NCBI RefSeq assembly: GCF_019973775.1
Contig: NZ_AP025032.1
Location: forward strand, 496,001-560,000
Length of the DNA stretch: 64,000 nucleotides
DNA from: Aureimonas sp. SA4125
GTDB taxonomy: Bacteria > Pseudomonadota > Alphaproteobacteria > Rhizobiales > Rhizobiaceae
Direction of reading: 5' to 3'
Both the position numbers and the translations under genes were made by a program. The notes beneath the pieces were generated by a model. That model was not told where the DNA came from and ran no database searches. It saw only the letters and a program-made list of their open reading frames with translations. This document shows, piece after piece, positions 16,772-26,300 of the stretch (its first letter is position 1; every line of letters starts with the position of its first letter).

Positions 16772-17914
16772 CCACAACCGCGTTCCACTCTAAATCCGCC
16801 GCTGGATGGTCTGAAAACCGGGACCACCTCTGTCGTCGGAATCTTCCCGAACGAGGGATCCATCATCCGGCTCATCGGCGCCGTCCTTCTCGAGGCCAAC
16901 GACGAATGGCAGATCCAGAACCGCTACATGCAGACCGAACCCATGGCCGACCTCATGGCCATGGGCAACACTGCAAAACCCGAACAGATTTCCACCGAAG
17001 TCGCCTGAAACGGAGCCGCTTCAGCTACACTCAATTTCCACCACGTTGACGGACACGACCAAACGCGCCGCCAGCCGCCCTTTCGTGCCGCGCCGCCAAC
17101 TGACCCTTTTCCATTGCTGCCCGGCCAGCAGCTTCTCGGCGGCGACGGATGCGCTGTCGGGGATGTGGTGCTGCCGAGGCCGGCCATGTCCCGAGATTGG
17201 GAAGATCATCGCGACGTCAGCTGGATACACCTTCTGACGGCCGGGTATGCCGACCGCCCAGGATAGGCCGCGCTCGCTCAGCGCCTGGCGGAACGGCGCG
17301 CTCATGCCGTAGCCGGCATCAGCCAACACGCAGCCGAAGCGCACACCGGCGGCCCTTACCCTGTCGATTTCCTCGATAGCGATCTCCGGCTTGGTCAGGA
17401 CGACCTGCCTCTCGACGGGCACCTTCGCCCGCGTCATGCGCTCCGGATCGCCGGTCCAGCTCTCAGGCAGGAATAGGCGCAGGCCAACCATCACCGGCAC
17501 TTCACGCGACGCCAGCGTCACCGACACCAACGTCTGACAGTTCGCATTCTTACCCAGTGACGAGGCATATTGGGGCGCGACGCCGACCGAATGATAGCCC
17601 TTCTTCGGCATCGCCGTGTCGTCAATGACGAGGAAGGCACAGGCACCACCCACCAGCCGGTCGGCCTCGTTCAGCAGCGCCGACTCGAGCGGTGCGCTGT
17701 CCCATATCCCTGCCGCAACGAAATGGTGAAGCTGGTCATAGCCGGCTTCACCCGCACGAGCAGCCATCGGCTGCACGCTCTTGCGGTCACCGGGGCCGAT
17801 CAAGCCAGCGATGTATTGCGGACACATCCTGTGTCAAACGGCGTTCAAATCTGACCCCGGATCGGCGTCCAATTTTGACCCCCTTGGCGTAAGGGCTGCG
17901 GTCGACCTGAGCGA

Positions 17915-18646
17915 TTAAACCCGGTTCTTGAAGCGCCAGCTCTCGTTGCCGGTCTCCACGATATCGCAGTGATGCGTCAGGCGGTCGAGGAGCGCGGTGG
18001 TCATCTTGGCGTCGCCAAAGACCGAGGGCCACTCGCCGAAGGCCAGGTTGGTGGTAACGATCACCGAGGTTTGCTCGTAGAGCCGGCTCACCAGATGGAA
18101 GAGAAGTTGCCCTCCCGACTGGGCGAAGGGCAGATAGCCGAGTTCGTCGAGCACGATGAAGTCCATGCGGGTGAGGTAATCGGCCATTCGGCCCTGGCGG
18201 CCGGACCGCCCCTCCGCCTCGAGCTTGTTCACGAGATCGACGACGTTGAAGAACCGGCCGCGGGCGCCACCCCGGATGCAGGCCCTTGCGATCGCGATCG
18301 CCAAATGGGTCTTGCCCGTTCCGGTTCCGCCGATCAGCACGGCGTTGCGCTGATGGGCGATGAAGTTGCCGGAGGCGAGATCGCGCACCAGCGTCTCGTT
18401 GATCGGCGTCTCGTCGAAGACGAAGTCGTCGATGTCCCGGGCGAGAGGCAGCTTGGCAATGGTGATCTGGTACTTGATCGAGCGTGCCTGCTTCTCGGAG
18501 ATCTCCGCCGACAGGAGATCGCCAACGACCCGCTGCGGTTCGTGCTGGCGCTTCACGGCGGTGGCGATGATCTCGTCGAAGGCGGCCTTCATGCCGTAGA
18601 GCTTGAGCTCGCCCATGGTGGCGAGGATCTCGGACCTTTCCATCAC
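17915..18646 (-). CDS. istB: IS21 helper ATPase IstB
   Basis: A 243-residue DnaC-like AAA+ ATPase that helps IstA choose targets. Walker A '[15 protein letters not shown]' lies near residue 107, Walker B is in '[11 protein letters not shown]', and '[14 protein letters not shown]' is the sensor-1 region. Its start overlaps the istA stop by 4 bases, the usual coupled arrangement. Length is normal. Confidence 0.95.
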   Translation of the reverse strand: MMERSEILATMGELKLYGMKAAFDEIIATAVKRQHEPQRVVGDLLSAEISEKQARSIKYQITIAKLPLARDIDDFVFDETPINETLVRDLASGNFIAHQRNAVLIGGTGTGKTHLAIAIARACIRGGARGRFFNVVDLVNKLEAEGRSGRQGRMADYLTRMDFIVLDELGYLPFAQSGGQLLFHLVSRLYEQTSVIVTTNLAFGEWPSVFGDAKMTTALLDRLTHHCDIVETGNESWRFKNRV

Positions 18647-20142
18647 ACTGCCCTCCTGAGGTTGTCGTAACGGGCGCAGTCGGCCGCTGGCTCATGGCGA
18701 AGGCGCAGCGCATCCGGCGTCATAATGGTGATCGTGCGCGTCGGCTCCCGGGCCCGCGCCAGGATGTTGAGAATGACATCGGCGGAGTGAACGCCTTCGC
18801 CGAGCGCTTCGGCACAGGCGGCCTCGACGGCGGGCAGTCCGTCACTCAATACCGCAGCGAGGATGCTGACCATTTGGCGGCCGCCGTCGGGCGTGGTGCC
18901 AAGCTTGCGACGCACACGCTCGAGATGGGCTGGCAGGATCCAGTCCTTGAACGGGGCACCGTTGCGAAGCGCGCCGGGCTTCCTCGCCAGCACCGGGACA
19001 TAATGCCAGGGATCGTAGACCGTCTGATCACGGCCGAAGCAGCGGGGATGCTCTCCGACAATGCGCCCGTCCTGGCGCAGCTCGATCCGATCGGCATAGG
19101 CCCGGACCTCGGCAGGGCGTCCGACGGCGCTGGCGGCAACGGAGTAGCGGTTGTTGTCGAAGCGCACGAGGCAGGTCTTCGACACCGAGGCCGGCACGGC
19201 ATGGAAGCCATCGAAGCGGCCGCGATAGGGCACAAGGCTTGGACGCTCTTGCTCGAACATCTCCCAGACCGTCCGGTCGCGGAACTCGGGATGGCGGTGT
19301 GCCTTGGCGAAGGCGATGGTGCGATCGAGCAGCCAGGCGTTCAGCTCCTCGTAGCTCTTGACCCGCAGCCGTGGCGTGAAGAAGCGCTCGCGTACCAGAC
19401 CGACCTGGTTCTCAACCTGTCCCTTCTCCCAGCCCGACGCCGGCGTGCAGGCTACCGGGTCGACGAGGTAGTGGCCGCACATCTGGAGGAAACGCCTGTT
19501 ATAGGCGCGCTCACGGCCAACGAAGATCGTCTCCACCGCCGTCTTCATGTTGTCGTAGATGCCCCGCGTGCAGGCGCCCTTGAAGAAAGCGAACGCCCGG
19601 TCGTGGGAGTCGAACACCATCTCCTGGCTCTCTCGCGGATAGGCTCGGACGAACAGCATGCGGGAATGGCAGAGCCGCACGTGGGCGACCTTCACCGTCA
19701 CCGTCGTGCCATTGATCAGCACGACCTCGTGGCTCCAGTCGAACTGGTAGGCTTCGCCCGGATCGAAGCTCAGCGGCACGAAGGCCGATGCCGACAGCGA
19801 GGACTGATCGCGTTGCCAGCCCCGAGCATAGCGGCGTACGGCATCATAGCCGCCCTCGTAGCCCAGCCTACGCAACTCCTCGAACACCCGGATCAGTGTC
19901 AGGCGTTCCCGGGCCGGTCGGGCATTGTTCGTTGCCAGCATCCGGTCAAGCTCAGGCTTCCAGGCACCGAGCTTGGGTCTTGGCTGAACGGAGCGCTCAT
20001 AGTCGAAGGCCGTCTCGTTCGAGCGGAGAACCTTCCGGACCGTGTTGCGAGAGACATGGAGCTCGCGGACAATCTCCTTGATCGTCCGGCCACGCACGAA
20101 AAACTCGCGCCGGATGCGCGCAACTGTATCCACGCCCTTCAT
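18643..20142 (-). CDS. istA: IS21 transposase IstA
   Basis: A 499-residue transposase. The N-terminal HTH ('[18 protein letters not shown]', 'NTVRKVLRS') binds the IS ends. The rve-type core has Asp in '[15 protein letters not shown]', Asp in '[10 protein letters not shown]' and Glu in '[16 protein letters not shown]'. The C-terminal 'Mu-like' beta barrel region follows ('[19 protein letters not shown]'). Ends in a 4-base overlap with istB. Intact. Confidence 0.94.
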   Translation of the reverse strand: MKGVDTVARIRREFFVRGRTIKEIVRELHVSRNTVRKVLRSNETAFDYERSVQPRPKLGAWKPELDRMLATNNARPARERLTLIRVFEELRRLGYEGGYDAVRRYARGWQRDQSSLSASAFVPLSFDPGEAYQFDWSHEVVLINGTTVTVKVAHVRLCHSRMLFVRAYPRESQEMVFDSHDRAFAFFKGACTRGIYDNMKTAVETIFVGRERAYNRRFLQMCGHYLVDPVACTPASGWEKGQVENQVGLVRERFFTPRLRVKSYEELNAWLLDRTIAFAKAHRHPEFRDRTVWEMFEQERPSLVPYRGRFDGFHAVPASVSKTCLVRFDNNRYSVAASAVGRPAEVRAYADRIELRQDGRIVGEHPRCFGRDQTVYDPWHYVPVLARKPGALRNGAPFKDWILPAHLERVRRKLGTTPDGGRQMVSILAAVLSDGLPAVEAACAEALGEGVHSADVILNILARAREPTRTITIMTPDALRLRHEPAADCARYDNLRRAV

Positions 20143-20258
20143 CCCCCGCCCGCCCGTCTTCCAGAGGAAAACGCGGACTCTTCAGATCCATCGGATGGGG
20201 GTCAATTTTGGACGCCTATGACCCCGCCTAGGGGGTCAAAATTGCACGCCGAATGACA

Positions 20259-20680
20259 TCAAGGGCCGCAAGCGCTACATAATCACCGAGACTCTCGGCT
20301 TAATGGTCGGGCTCGTCGTGCACGGTGCCGACATCCAGGATCGGGACGGTGCCGTCCCTGTCCTCGCCTTGATCCGCCATCGCTATCCCTGGCTGCGCCA
20401 TGTCTTTGCCGACGGCGGATATGCCGGCGAGAAACTGAAGAGGCAGTTGCGCAAGATTGGTCAGTGGACGATCCAGATCATCAAGCGCTCCGATCGCGCC
20501 AAGGGCTTCGAGATCCTGCCGCGCTGATGGGTGGTGGAGCGGACCTTCGCTTGGCTCGGCCGCTGCCACAGGCTGGCCAAGGACTTCGAGAAAACCATCG
20601 CCAGTGCAGAGGCCTGGATCCTCGTCGCCAACCTTCGCCTCCTCACCCGACGCATCGCAAGGTATTGCTATTCCTCATAG
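20259..20680 (+). pseudogene. IS5-family transposase C-terminal fragment with nonsense codon
   Basis: Starting right at the IS21 end, the frame reads 'IKGRKRYIITETLGLM', 'GADIQDRDGAVPVL', 'VFADGGYAGEKLK' (with the catalytic Asp) and 'RSDRAKGFEILPR'. It then hits TGA at 20525-20527 where the family has an arginine codon, a single-base nonsense change. After the stop the same frame continues 'WVVERTFAWLGRCHRLAKDF' to a TAG at 20678-20680. The N-terminal half is missing. Confidence 0.85.
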
Positions 20681-20728
20681 AGTTTTGAGTCGGTCTCTAA
20701 GCCCGATCGCGGCGCGTCATGCGAGCGC

Positions 20729-22078
20729 TCACTCGGCCGCGACGGAGAGTGTCCGTTCATCGCCACAGACGCCGTCTCCGAGATTGGCATAGGTGAAGCC
20801 GTGCTTAACTACCTCGTCGCGGCGATAGACGTTACGCAGGTCGACCATCACGGGCGTCGCCATCTGCCGGGCAATCTGTGCGAGATCAAGCGCCCTGAAC
20901 ACGTCCCATTCGGTAATGATTACTACGGCGTGCGCGCCCTCCACGCAGTTGTAGGGATCCCTGGCCAGCACGACCGTTTCGTTCAATACCGCGACCGCCT
21001 GCTCGTGACCTGCAGGGTCAAAGGCCCGAACCCGGGCGCCGAGATCGACAAGGGCTTGAATGATCGAGATTGAGGGTGCCTCGCGCATATCGTCGGTGTT
21101 CGGCTTGAAGGTCAGGCCGAGCACCGCGACGGTTTTGCCCCTTAAACTGCCGCCACAGGCGGACACGACCTTTCTCGCCATGGCACGCTTTCGCTGGTCG
21201 TTGACGGCGACGGTCGTCTCGATCAGGCGCAGCGGCGCGCCGTTGTCCTGGGCCGTCTTCATCAAGGCAACGGTGTCCTTAGGAAAACAGGATCCGCCGT
21301 AGCCTGGGCCGGCATTTAGGAACTTCGCACCGATCCGGTTGTCCAGCCCGATGCCGCGAGCGACTTCCTGGACATGGGCGCCGACCTGCTCGCAGAGATC
21401 GGCGATCTCGTTGATGAAGGTGATCTTCATCGCCAGGAAAGCATTGGCCGAATACTTGATCAGTTCCGACGTCCGACGGTCCGTGAACAGGATCGGCGAC
21501 TGGTTGAGAAACAGCGGGCGGTAGACCTGCGCCATCACATCGCGCGCTCGTTGGTCGTCGAGGGTGCCGACGACGATGCGGTCGGGACGTTTGAAGTCCT
21601 CGATCGCCGCTCCCTCGCGTAGGAATTCGGGATTGGACACAACCGCGACGTGGGCCTGCGGATTGGCTTTGCGAATGACGCGCTCCACCTCGTCGCACGT
21701 TCCGACGGGAACGGTGGACTTCGTGGCGACGACGGTAAAGCCTCGGACTGCCCGTGCCACGTCGCGCGCTGCAGCGTAGACAAAGGTAAGGTCGGCGTGC
21801 CCGTCGCCGCGCCGAGATGGCGTTCCGACGGCAATGAAGACGACGTCGGCTTCGCCGACCGGCCCGGCCAAACCGGTGGTGAAGGAGAGGCGCTCGGATT
21901 GGCTGTTGGTCCGCACCAGGGATGCCAGTCCCGGTTCGAAGATCGGGATTTCGCCCGACTGCAGAAGCGCGATCTTCTTCGGATTGCTGTCGATGCAGGT
22001 CACGTGATGCCCGAAATCGGCAAGGCATGCTCCTGTGACGAGGCCGACATAGCCTGAACCGATGATGGCGATGCGCAT
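20729..22078 (-). CDS. ugd: UDP-glucose 6-dehydrogenase
   Basis: Oxidises UDP-glucose to UDP-glucuronate with two NAD+. It is a full-length 449-residue protein with an N-terminal Rossmann motif 'IIGSGYVGLVTGACLADFG', the middle helical domain 'SELIKYSANAFLAMKITFIN' and the catalytic cysteine in 'GPGYGGSCFPKD' (about residue 262). The C-terminal domain has 'GLTFKPNTDDMREAPS'. It supplies the uronic acid precursor for the polysaccharide locus and for the UDP-glucuronate 4-epimerase at 28517. A decayed fragment of a second ugd lies at 28248. The gene is divergent from the small membrane protein at 22408. Confidence 0.95.
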   Translation of the reverse strand: MRIAIIGSGYVGLVTGACLADFGHHVTCIDSNPKKIALLQSGEIPIFEPGLASLVRTNSQSERLSFTTGLAGPVGEADVVFIAVGTPSRRGDGHADLTFVYAAARDVARAVRGFTVVATKSTVPVGTCDEVERVIRKANPQAHVAVVSNPEFLREGAAIEDFKRPDRIVVGTLDDQRARDVMAQVYRPLFLNQSPILFTDRRTSELIKYSANAFLAMKITFINEIADLCEQVGAHVQEVARGIGLDNRIGAKFLNAGPGYGGSCFPKDTVALMKTAQDNGAPLRLIETTVAVNDQRKRAMARKVVSACGGSLRGKTVAVLGLTFKPNTDDMREAPSISIIQALVDLGARVRAFDPAGHEQAVAVLNETVVLARDPYNCVEGAHAVVIITEWDVFRALDLAQIARQMATPVMVDLRNVYRRDEVVKHGFTYANLGDGVCGDERTLSVAAE

Positions 22079-22407
22079 GGTGCTTCCGCTTTTCCAATTG
22101 AGATGAGCACCACATACGTTGAGATGAAGTCGACACGTAGCTCGCTTTTTTCGGCAGCGCCGGAATCGAAAGTTCGACTTGTGCCATAGGTATTTTAATC
22201 ATCCGGTTTTTGGTCTAAGCCTTTTTCGCGTCACCGGCTGTGCGACGTTGTCGATTAGGCAGATCGCATGACCGAATAGCCGGCCTTTCCAGGGCATGTG
22301 GCATCCTATGTTTTGTTGATCAGAGCGTTCTTTCGAGGGGCAAGCATGGGGCCCCAACTGCGTCGTTTCGTCGTTAAGGCCCTCGTGGGGGCATCTGGAG
22401 GCGGGTC
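22079..22407. promoter_or_regulatory. Divergent intergenic region between ugd and a small membrane protein gene
   Basis: About 330 bp separate the two divergent starts, so promoters for both should lie here. The stretch near 22190-22235 is richer in A/T than its surroundings. I could not fix -35/-10 elements or an operator by eye. The homologous decayed pair has a comparable spacer at 27808-28247. Confidence 0.4.
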
Positions 22408-22617
22408 ATGGTAGAGAAGGACAACCGCTATTTGACTGAGCTGCAGGCTGAGGCTTGGGAGCTCAACCGGACGCACGGCCGGAGCGACACGCCAGGTGAA
22501 AAGGAGGTCCTGTTCGGACTGACCGGCATTTCGTCGCTGCTGATTATCCTGCTGTTCGGCTGGATCGTCTTCAAGCTGATATGGTTCAACTGGATGGGGA
22601 TGCCCGGCTGGTGGTAA
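22408..22617 (+). CDS. Small single-pass membrane protein (69 aa)
   Basis: Soluble charged N-terminus ('ELQAEAWELNRTHGRSD'), then one strongly hydrophobic helix ('GISSLLIILLFGWIVFKLIW') and a Trp-rich tail ending 'MGMPGWW'. GTCATGG start context with GGAGGCGGG upstream. It has a diverged relative at 27505-27807, sharing 'KEV-F' before the helix, 'GW' within it and the 'WM-MP' ending. I do not recognise a named family. Its position between ugd and the RTX gene suggests a part in the polysaccharide or surface locus, which is inference. Confidence 0.65.
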   Translation: MVEKDNRYLTELQAEAWELNRTHGRSDTPGEKEVLFGLTGISSLLIILLFGWIVFKLIWFNWMGMPGWW

Positions 22618-22656
22618 GCGGTCTGTGGGAAGGATTTAATTTTCGACAGAGTCATC

Positions 22657-23254
22657 TTGGGGTGGGCGATGAGGGGGCGGACCGTCGTTCTGGTCGTGGC
22701 GGCGGCAACGAGACGGCAAGGAACCGAGGCATTGTATGCCCATCCGCGCACGCGGATTGTCGCGCTCATCGTCTACAATTCCGCCAATTCCCGGTTGATC
22801 GCCGACGCTCACAACATCCCGCTTAAAGATGCCTTGGTCGTTCAGGCGGAACTCGAGCACGTACTCCAGCCACGGCGTGTGGTAGCCGAAATCTGGCGGG
22901 TCCTGCGTCCGGGCGGCATCGTCTACGTCGAGACGCCCTTTATGCACCATGTGCACGAGGGGCCGTTCGATTTTACCCGATTCACCGAAAGCGGTCACCG
23001 ATATCTGTTTTCGCCGGTTCTCCCTGATGCGTTCGGGGACGAGCGGAGGGCCCGGGACGCAGCTCGCTTGGTCGATCGACTATTTGCCCGCGGCCTCTTC
23101 CGCTCGCGGCGCGTGGCTTCACCTATTCGATCATGTGATCCCACCGCAATACGTATCTGATGCAGCGAGTGGCACTTTCTTCCTAGGAAGAAAGGCGAAC
23201 GAAGCAATCAGTCCACGTGATATTGTGGCCTTATATCCTGGAGCACAGACCTGA
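22657..23254 (+). pseudogene. Degraded SAM-dependent methyltransferase
   Basis: Two frames carry pieces of one methyltransferase. The first has 'LIADAHNIPLKDA', 'EHVLQPRRVVAEIWRVLRPG' and 'VETPFMHHVHEGPFDFTRF'. After the 'RYLF' region the other frame continues with 'GPGTQLAWSIDYL' and later 'VSDAASGTFFLGRKANEAI', ending at 23254. A short segment 'ARGLFRSRR' is back in the first frame, so at least two indels are present. The N-terminal SAM-binding loop is missing. Similar methyltransferases are frequent in polysaccharide loci. This copy is non-functional. Confidence 0.75.
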
Positions 23255-23324
23255 TCGAACGATATTATAAATTTTGTTTCGAAATGACGTGATCCCGCTT
23301 ATCGCCCATAGGGAGGAAACCGAC

Positions 23325-26300
23325 ATGGCGAATTTCTATAATCAATTCGGGATTCAAACCTGGGCGGGTGGTGTCGGTGCCGACCTTTTCTACTTGTTTA
23401 ACAAGAGTACCAATCCGAACGACCTGCGCGTCGACGCTCAAATTGCGAATTTCGCGTGGACCACTTCGCTGCACAATGCCGACGGCACCAGCTACGTTCT
23501 CACCGCGGCGCTGATCAATACATCGACGGATCTCGTCATCGGCGACAAGAACGACGCTATCTACGGATCGAGTTCCGCCGATGTCGTCGTCTACAACAAT
23601 GGCGGCTTCGGCGATGGACTCGGCGGCTTTCGCGACATCCAACTGATGTACCTGGGCGCTGGCGACGACATCGTGGACTTGACGGCGCATGGACCGGGCG
23701 GGGTGGCCTATGCGAAGGACATGAAAATCTATGCAGGCGACGGCAACGACACGTTGATCGGCGGAGCCGGCGGCGACGTGCTCTACGGCGAAGCTGGAAA
23801 CGACCTGATCGTCGGCTTTGCCGGCGCGGACGTGATCTACGGCGGCGATGGCGACGATCGCCTGTATGGCGAGGATTTCGGCGCCGACGGCAGCTCGAGC
23901 TTCGATACCCTTTTCGGCCAGCGCGGCAACGACATTCTCTATGGCGGCGGGCGCGCCGACAAACTAGACGGCGGCGACGACGACGACCTGCTCTACGGCG
24001 GGGCCGACGACGACGCCTTGAAGGGCGGCTCCGGCAACGACATTTTGTGGGGCGACGACGCGGGCAACACCGGCAACGACAAGCTCTACGGCGACGCCGG
24101 AAACGACACCGTGTATGGCATGGCGGGTAACGACGAGATCGGCGGCGGCGGCGGCAACGATCTGATGATTGGTGGCGCCGGGCAGGATTACATCGACGGT
24201 GGCGCGGACATCGATACCGCGGCGTTCTCGGGCAATCGCGCGGACTATCTGCTGACGAGCAGCGCCAATGGCAGCGTCACTCTCCAGGATCTGCGCGTCG
24301 GTTCTCCCGACGGTATCGACACGGTCCTCAACGTGGAATTTTATACCTTCGCCGACGGGACGATCGACGCGACGGCGCTCAGTACGCCGCCGACGATCAC
24401 CTCCAATGGCGGCGGCGCGACCGCCTCCATTGCGTTTAACGAGAACGGCCTCGGCCCCGTCACCACCGTGGTCGCCGTCGATCCCGATGTCGGTCAGACG
24501 ATCCGCTATCGTATCGTCGGCGGGGTCGACGCAGCTCTCTTCGCGATCGATTCGGCGACAGGTGTCCTGACATTCGCCGCGAAGCCGGATTTCGAGGATC
24601 CGATCGATGCAGACGGCGACAACGTCTACCAGATGATCGTCGCCGCCGACGATGGTGCGGGGGGAGTCGGTCGTCAGACGCTCGCCGTCACGGTCAGCAA
24701 CCTCGCTGATGGCGCGGCGCCCGTCATCTCGTCGAATGGCGGAGGGCGGTCGGCGAACATCACGCTGTCCGAGAACGTCCAGTCCGTTACAACGGTCGCG
24801 GCGAGCGATCCCGACGGTGGAGTATTGAGGTACTCGATCCTCGGGGGTGCGGACGCGGCACAGTTCTCGATCGACACGGCGACCGGCGCGTTGTCGTTCA
24901 TCACCGCGCCTGACTACGAGAATCCCACGGACGCAGACCGGAACGGCATCTATCAGGTCACGGTCGGCGCAAGCGACGGCACGAACGGCGTGCGGCAGAC
25001 CCTCTCCGTCACGATCGGCAACGTCAACGACAACGTTCCGGTCTTCACGTCCTTCGGCGGGGCAGCGAGCGTGTCGGCAACGACCGACGAGAACGCCGCG
25101 GCAGGGCCGACATTCGTCGCCGTGGATGCGGACGGGAGCCCGCTCGTCTACCGGATCGTCGGTGGCGCGGATGGTGCCCGCTTCGCCATTGACGCGACGA
25201 CGGGCGCGTTGAACTTCCTCGTGGCGCCTGATTTCGAGGCGCCGACGGACGTCGGCGCCGACAACGTCTACGATGTCATCGTCGAAGCCCAGGACGGCGT
25301 GTTCGCCGTCCGGCAGACATTGGCCCTGCACGTCAACAACCTCAACGACAACGCACCCGTGATCGTCTCGAACGGCGGCGCTGCGACGGCGTCCTTGTCC
25401 CTGTCGGAAAACAACCGCGCGATCACGACGGTCGTTGCCACCGATGCCGACAACTCCGCGATCGAGTATCGCATCACCGGCGGCGCCGACGCGGCGTTGT
25501 TTGCGCTGAACTCCGCCACCGGAGCGCTGTCGCTGATCCCCAACCCAAATTTCGAAAATCCGATCGATCAGAACGGGGACAATGTCTATGAAGTGATCGT
25601 CAGTGCCTTGGACGGCGGATTTGCGGCGTCGCAGGCGATCGCCGTCCGCATTCTCAATGTCAACGAGATTGGGCGCACGCTCACCGGAAACGGCGCGGCG
25701 AATGTTTTCTCGCCGACCGCGGCCCTTGCGCTTCAGACCACCGCGCTCGAGGACACGATTTACGGCCTGGGCGGCAACGATTCCATCGACGGCGGCGGTG
25801 GCGCCGACAGAATGGAAGGCGGCATCGGCAACGACACCTACTACGTCGAGACCTGGTCGGACAACGGATTTGCTGCCGACGACGATCGCGCGATCGAAGC
25901 TGTCAGCGCCGGGGTCGATCAAGTCTTCGCGTCAGTCAGTTATCGTCTCGACGAGAATGTTGAGAACCTCACGCTTACCGGAGCCGCCCGCGAGGGATGG
26001 GGCAACACGCTCAGTAACATTCTAACCGGCAACGCGCTCGCCAACAGTCTCGATGGGGGCGATGGCAACGATCAGCTCTTCGGCGGGGACGGCGCGGACA
26101 CACTGTTCGGGGGGGCGGGCACCGACCTTCTCTACGGCCAGGCCGGGACCGACCTCCTGTTCGGCGGCTTCGGAGGAGACGTACTCGACGGAGGTGCGGA
26201 TGCCGACCGAATGACGGGCGGTGATGGCAACGATAGCTATTACGTCGAAACTTGGTCCAACGACGGCATTTCGACGAACGACGACGAGGTCGTCGAGGCC

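Larger units (their letters stand above)
15569..16831 (+). mobile_element. IS3-family element, intact, 1263 bp
   Basis: Terminal repeats AGAGGTGGTCCCGG at 15569 and its complement ending at 16831 bound the two usual genes. The flanking GTC (15566-15568 and 16832-16834) is a 3-bp target duplication in the IS256 transposase. All frames are open, so this is the youngest and possibly active layer of the IS701/IS256/IS3 nest. Confidence 0.92.
14534..17008 (+). pseudogene. IS256-family (mutator-type) transposase, split by IS3
   Basis: Residues 1-345 run from 14534 to the IS3 insertion at 15569. They include Asp in 'YLWLDATYLK', Asp in 'LVISDAHEGLKAA', the 'WQRCRVHWMRNAL' motif and catalytic Glu in 'NSLERLNKEVKRR'. 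The frame then enters IS3 sequence and stops at 15616. The true C-terminus resumes at 16835 with 'GIFPNEGSIIRLIGAVLLE' and ends at the TGA at 17006-17008. Removing the IS3 and one 3-bp repeat restores one continuous frame, so the gene was intact until that insertion. Confidence 0.9.
14420..17060 (+). mobile_element. IS256-family element, interrupted by IS3
   Basis: The ends GGTAGTGTCCGCGCTCG (14420) and the complement of the right end, GGTCGTGTCCGTCAACG (17060), match imperfectly and continue into a shared GTGGTGGAAATT. The flanks are the same 8 bases, AAACGCGC, at 14412-14419 and 17061-17068, which is a target duplication inside the IS701 transposase. Removing the IS3 insert leaves about 1375 bp, normal for IS256. 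Confidence 0.9.
13918..17827 (-). pseudogene. IS701-family transposase, split by IS256 and truncated
   Basis: The N-terminal part (17061-17827) has 'AGLIGPGDRKSVQPMAAR', the catalytic Asp region 'LVIDDTAMPKKG' and 'CVLADAGYG', and breaks at 'RGTKGRLAAR'. The C-terminal part resumes at about 14418 with '[15 protein letters not shown]', then '[18 protein letters not shown]'. A run of eight T at 14061-14068 then shifts the frame; the other frame gives the normal ending '[18 protein letters not shown]' and a stop at 13918. The 5' end is lost where the IS21 element starts. The reconstructed protein is the usual IS701 type but is dead through truncation, insertion and frameshift. Confidence 0.85.
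17832..20258 (-). mobile_element. IS21-family element, intact, about 2.43 kb
   Basis: The ends TGTCAAACGGCGTTCAA (17832) and the complement of the right end, TGTCATTCGGCGTGCAA (20258), are matching inverted repeats. Each end also holds two ~20-bp copies of a CGGCGT-CAA--TTGACCCC motif (17839-17858 and 17863-17883; 20197-20216 and 20231-20251), the multiple transposase sites typical of IS21. The direct flanks do not match: the left flank is IS701 coding sequence and the right flank is IS5 coding sequence. This implies deletion or recombination after insertion. Confidence 0.88.

Noticed and set aside
17879..17893. Fifteen bases identical to 8071-8085 (CCCCCTTGGCGTAAG)
   Set aside because: At 8071 the string is a junction made by the IS66 insertion, whereas at 17879 it is inside the IS21 end; most likely chance.
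18694..20256. Long plus-strand frame of 520 codons
   Set aside because: Antisense to istA, with no family features; a high-GC shadow of a well-supported gene.
23964..25922. Minus-strand frame of 652 codons
   Set aside because: Antisense to the RTX/cadherin gene; its repetitive composition only mirrors the repeats of the real gene.
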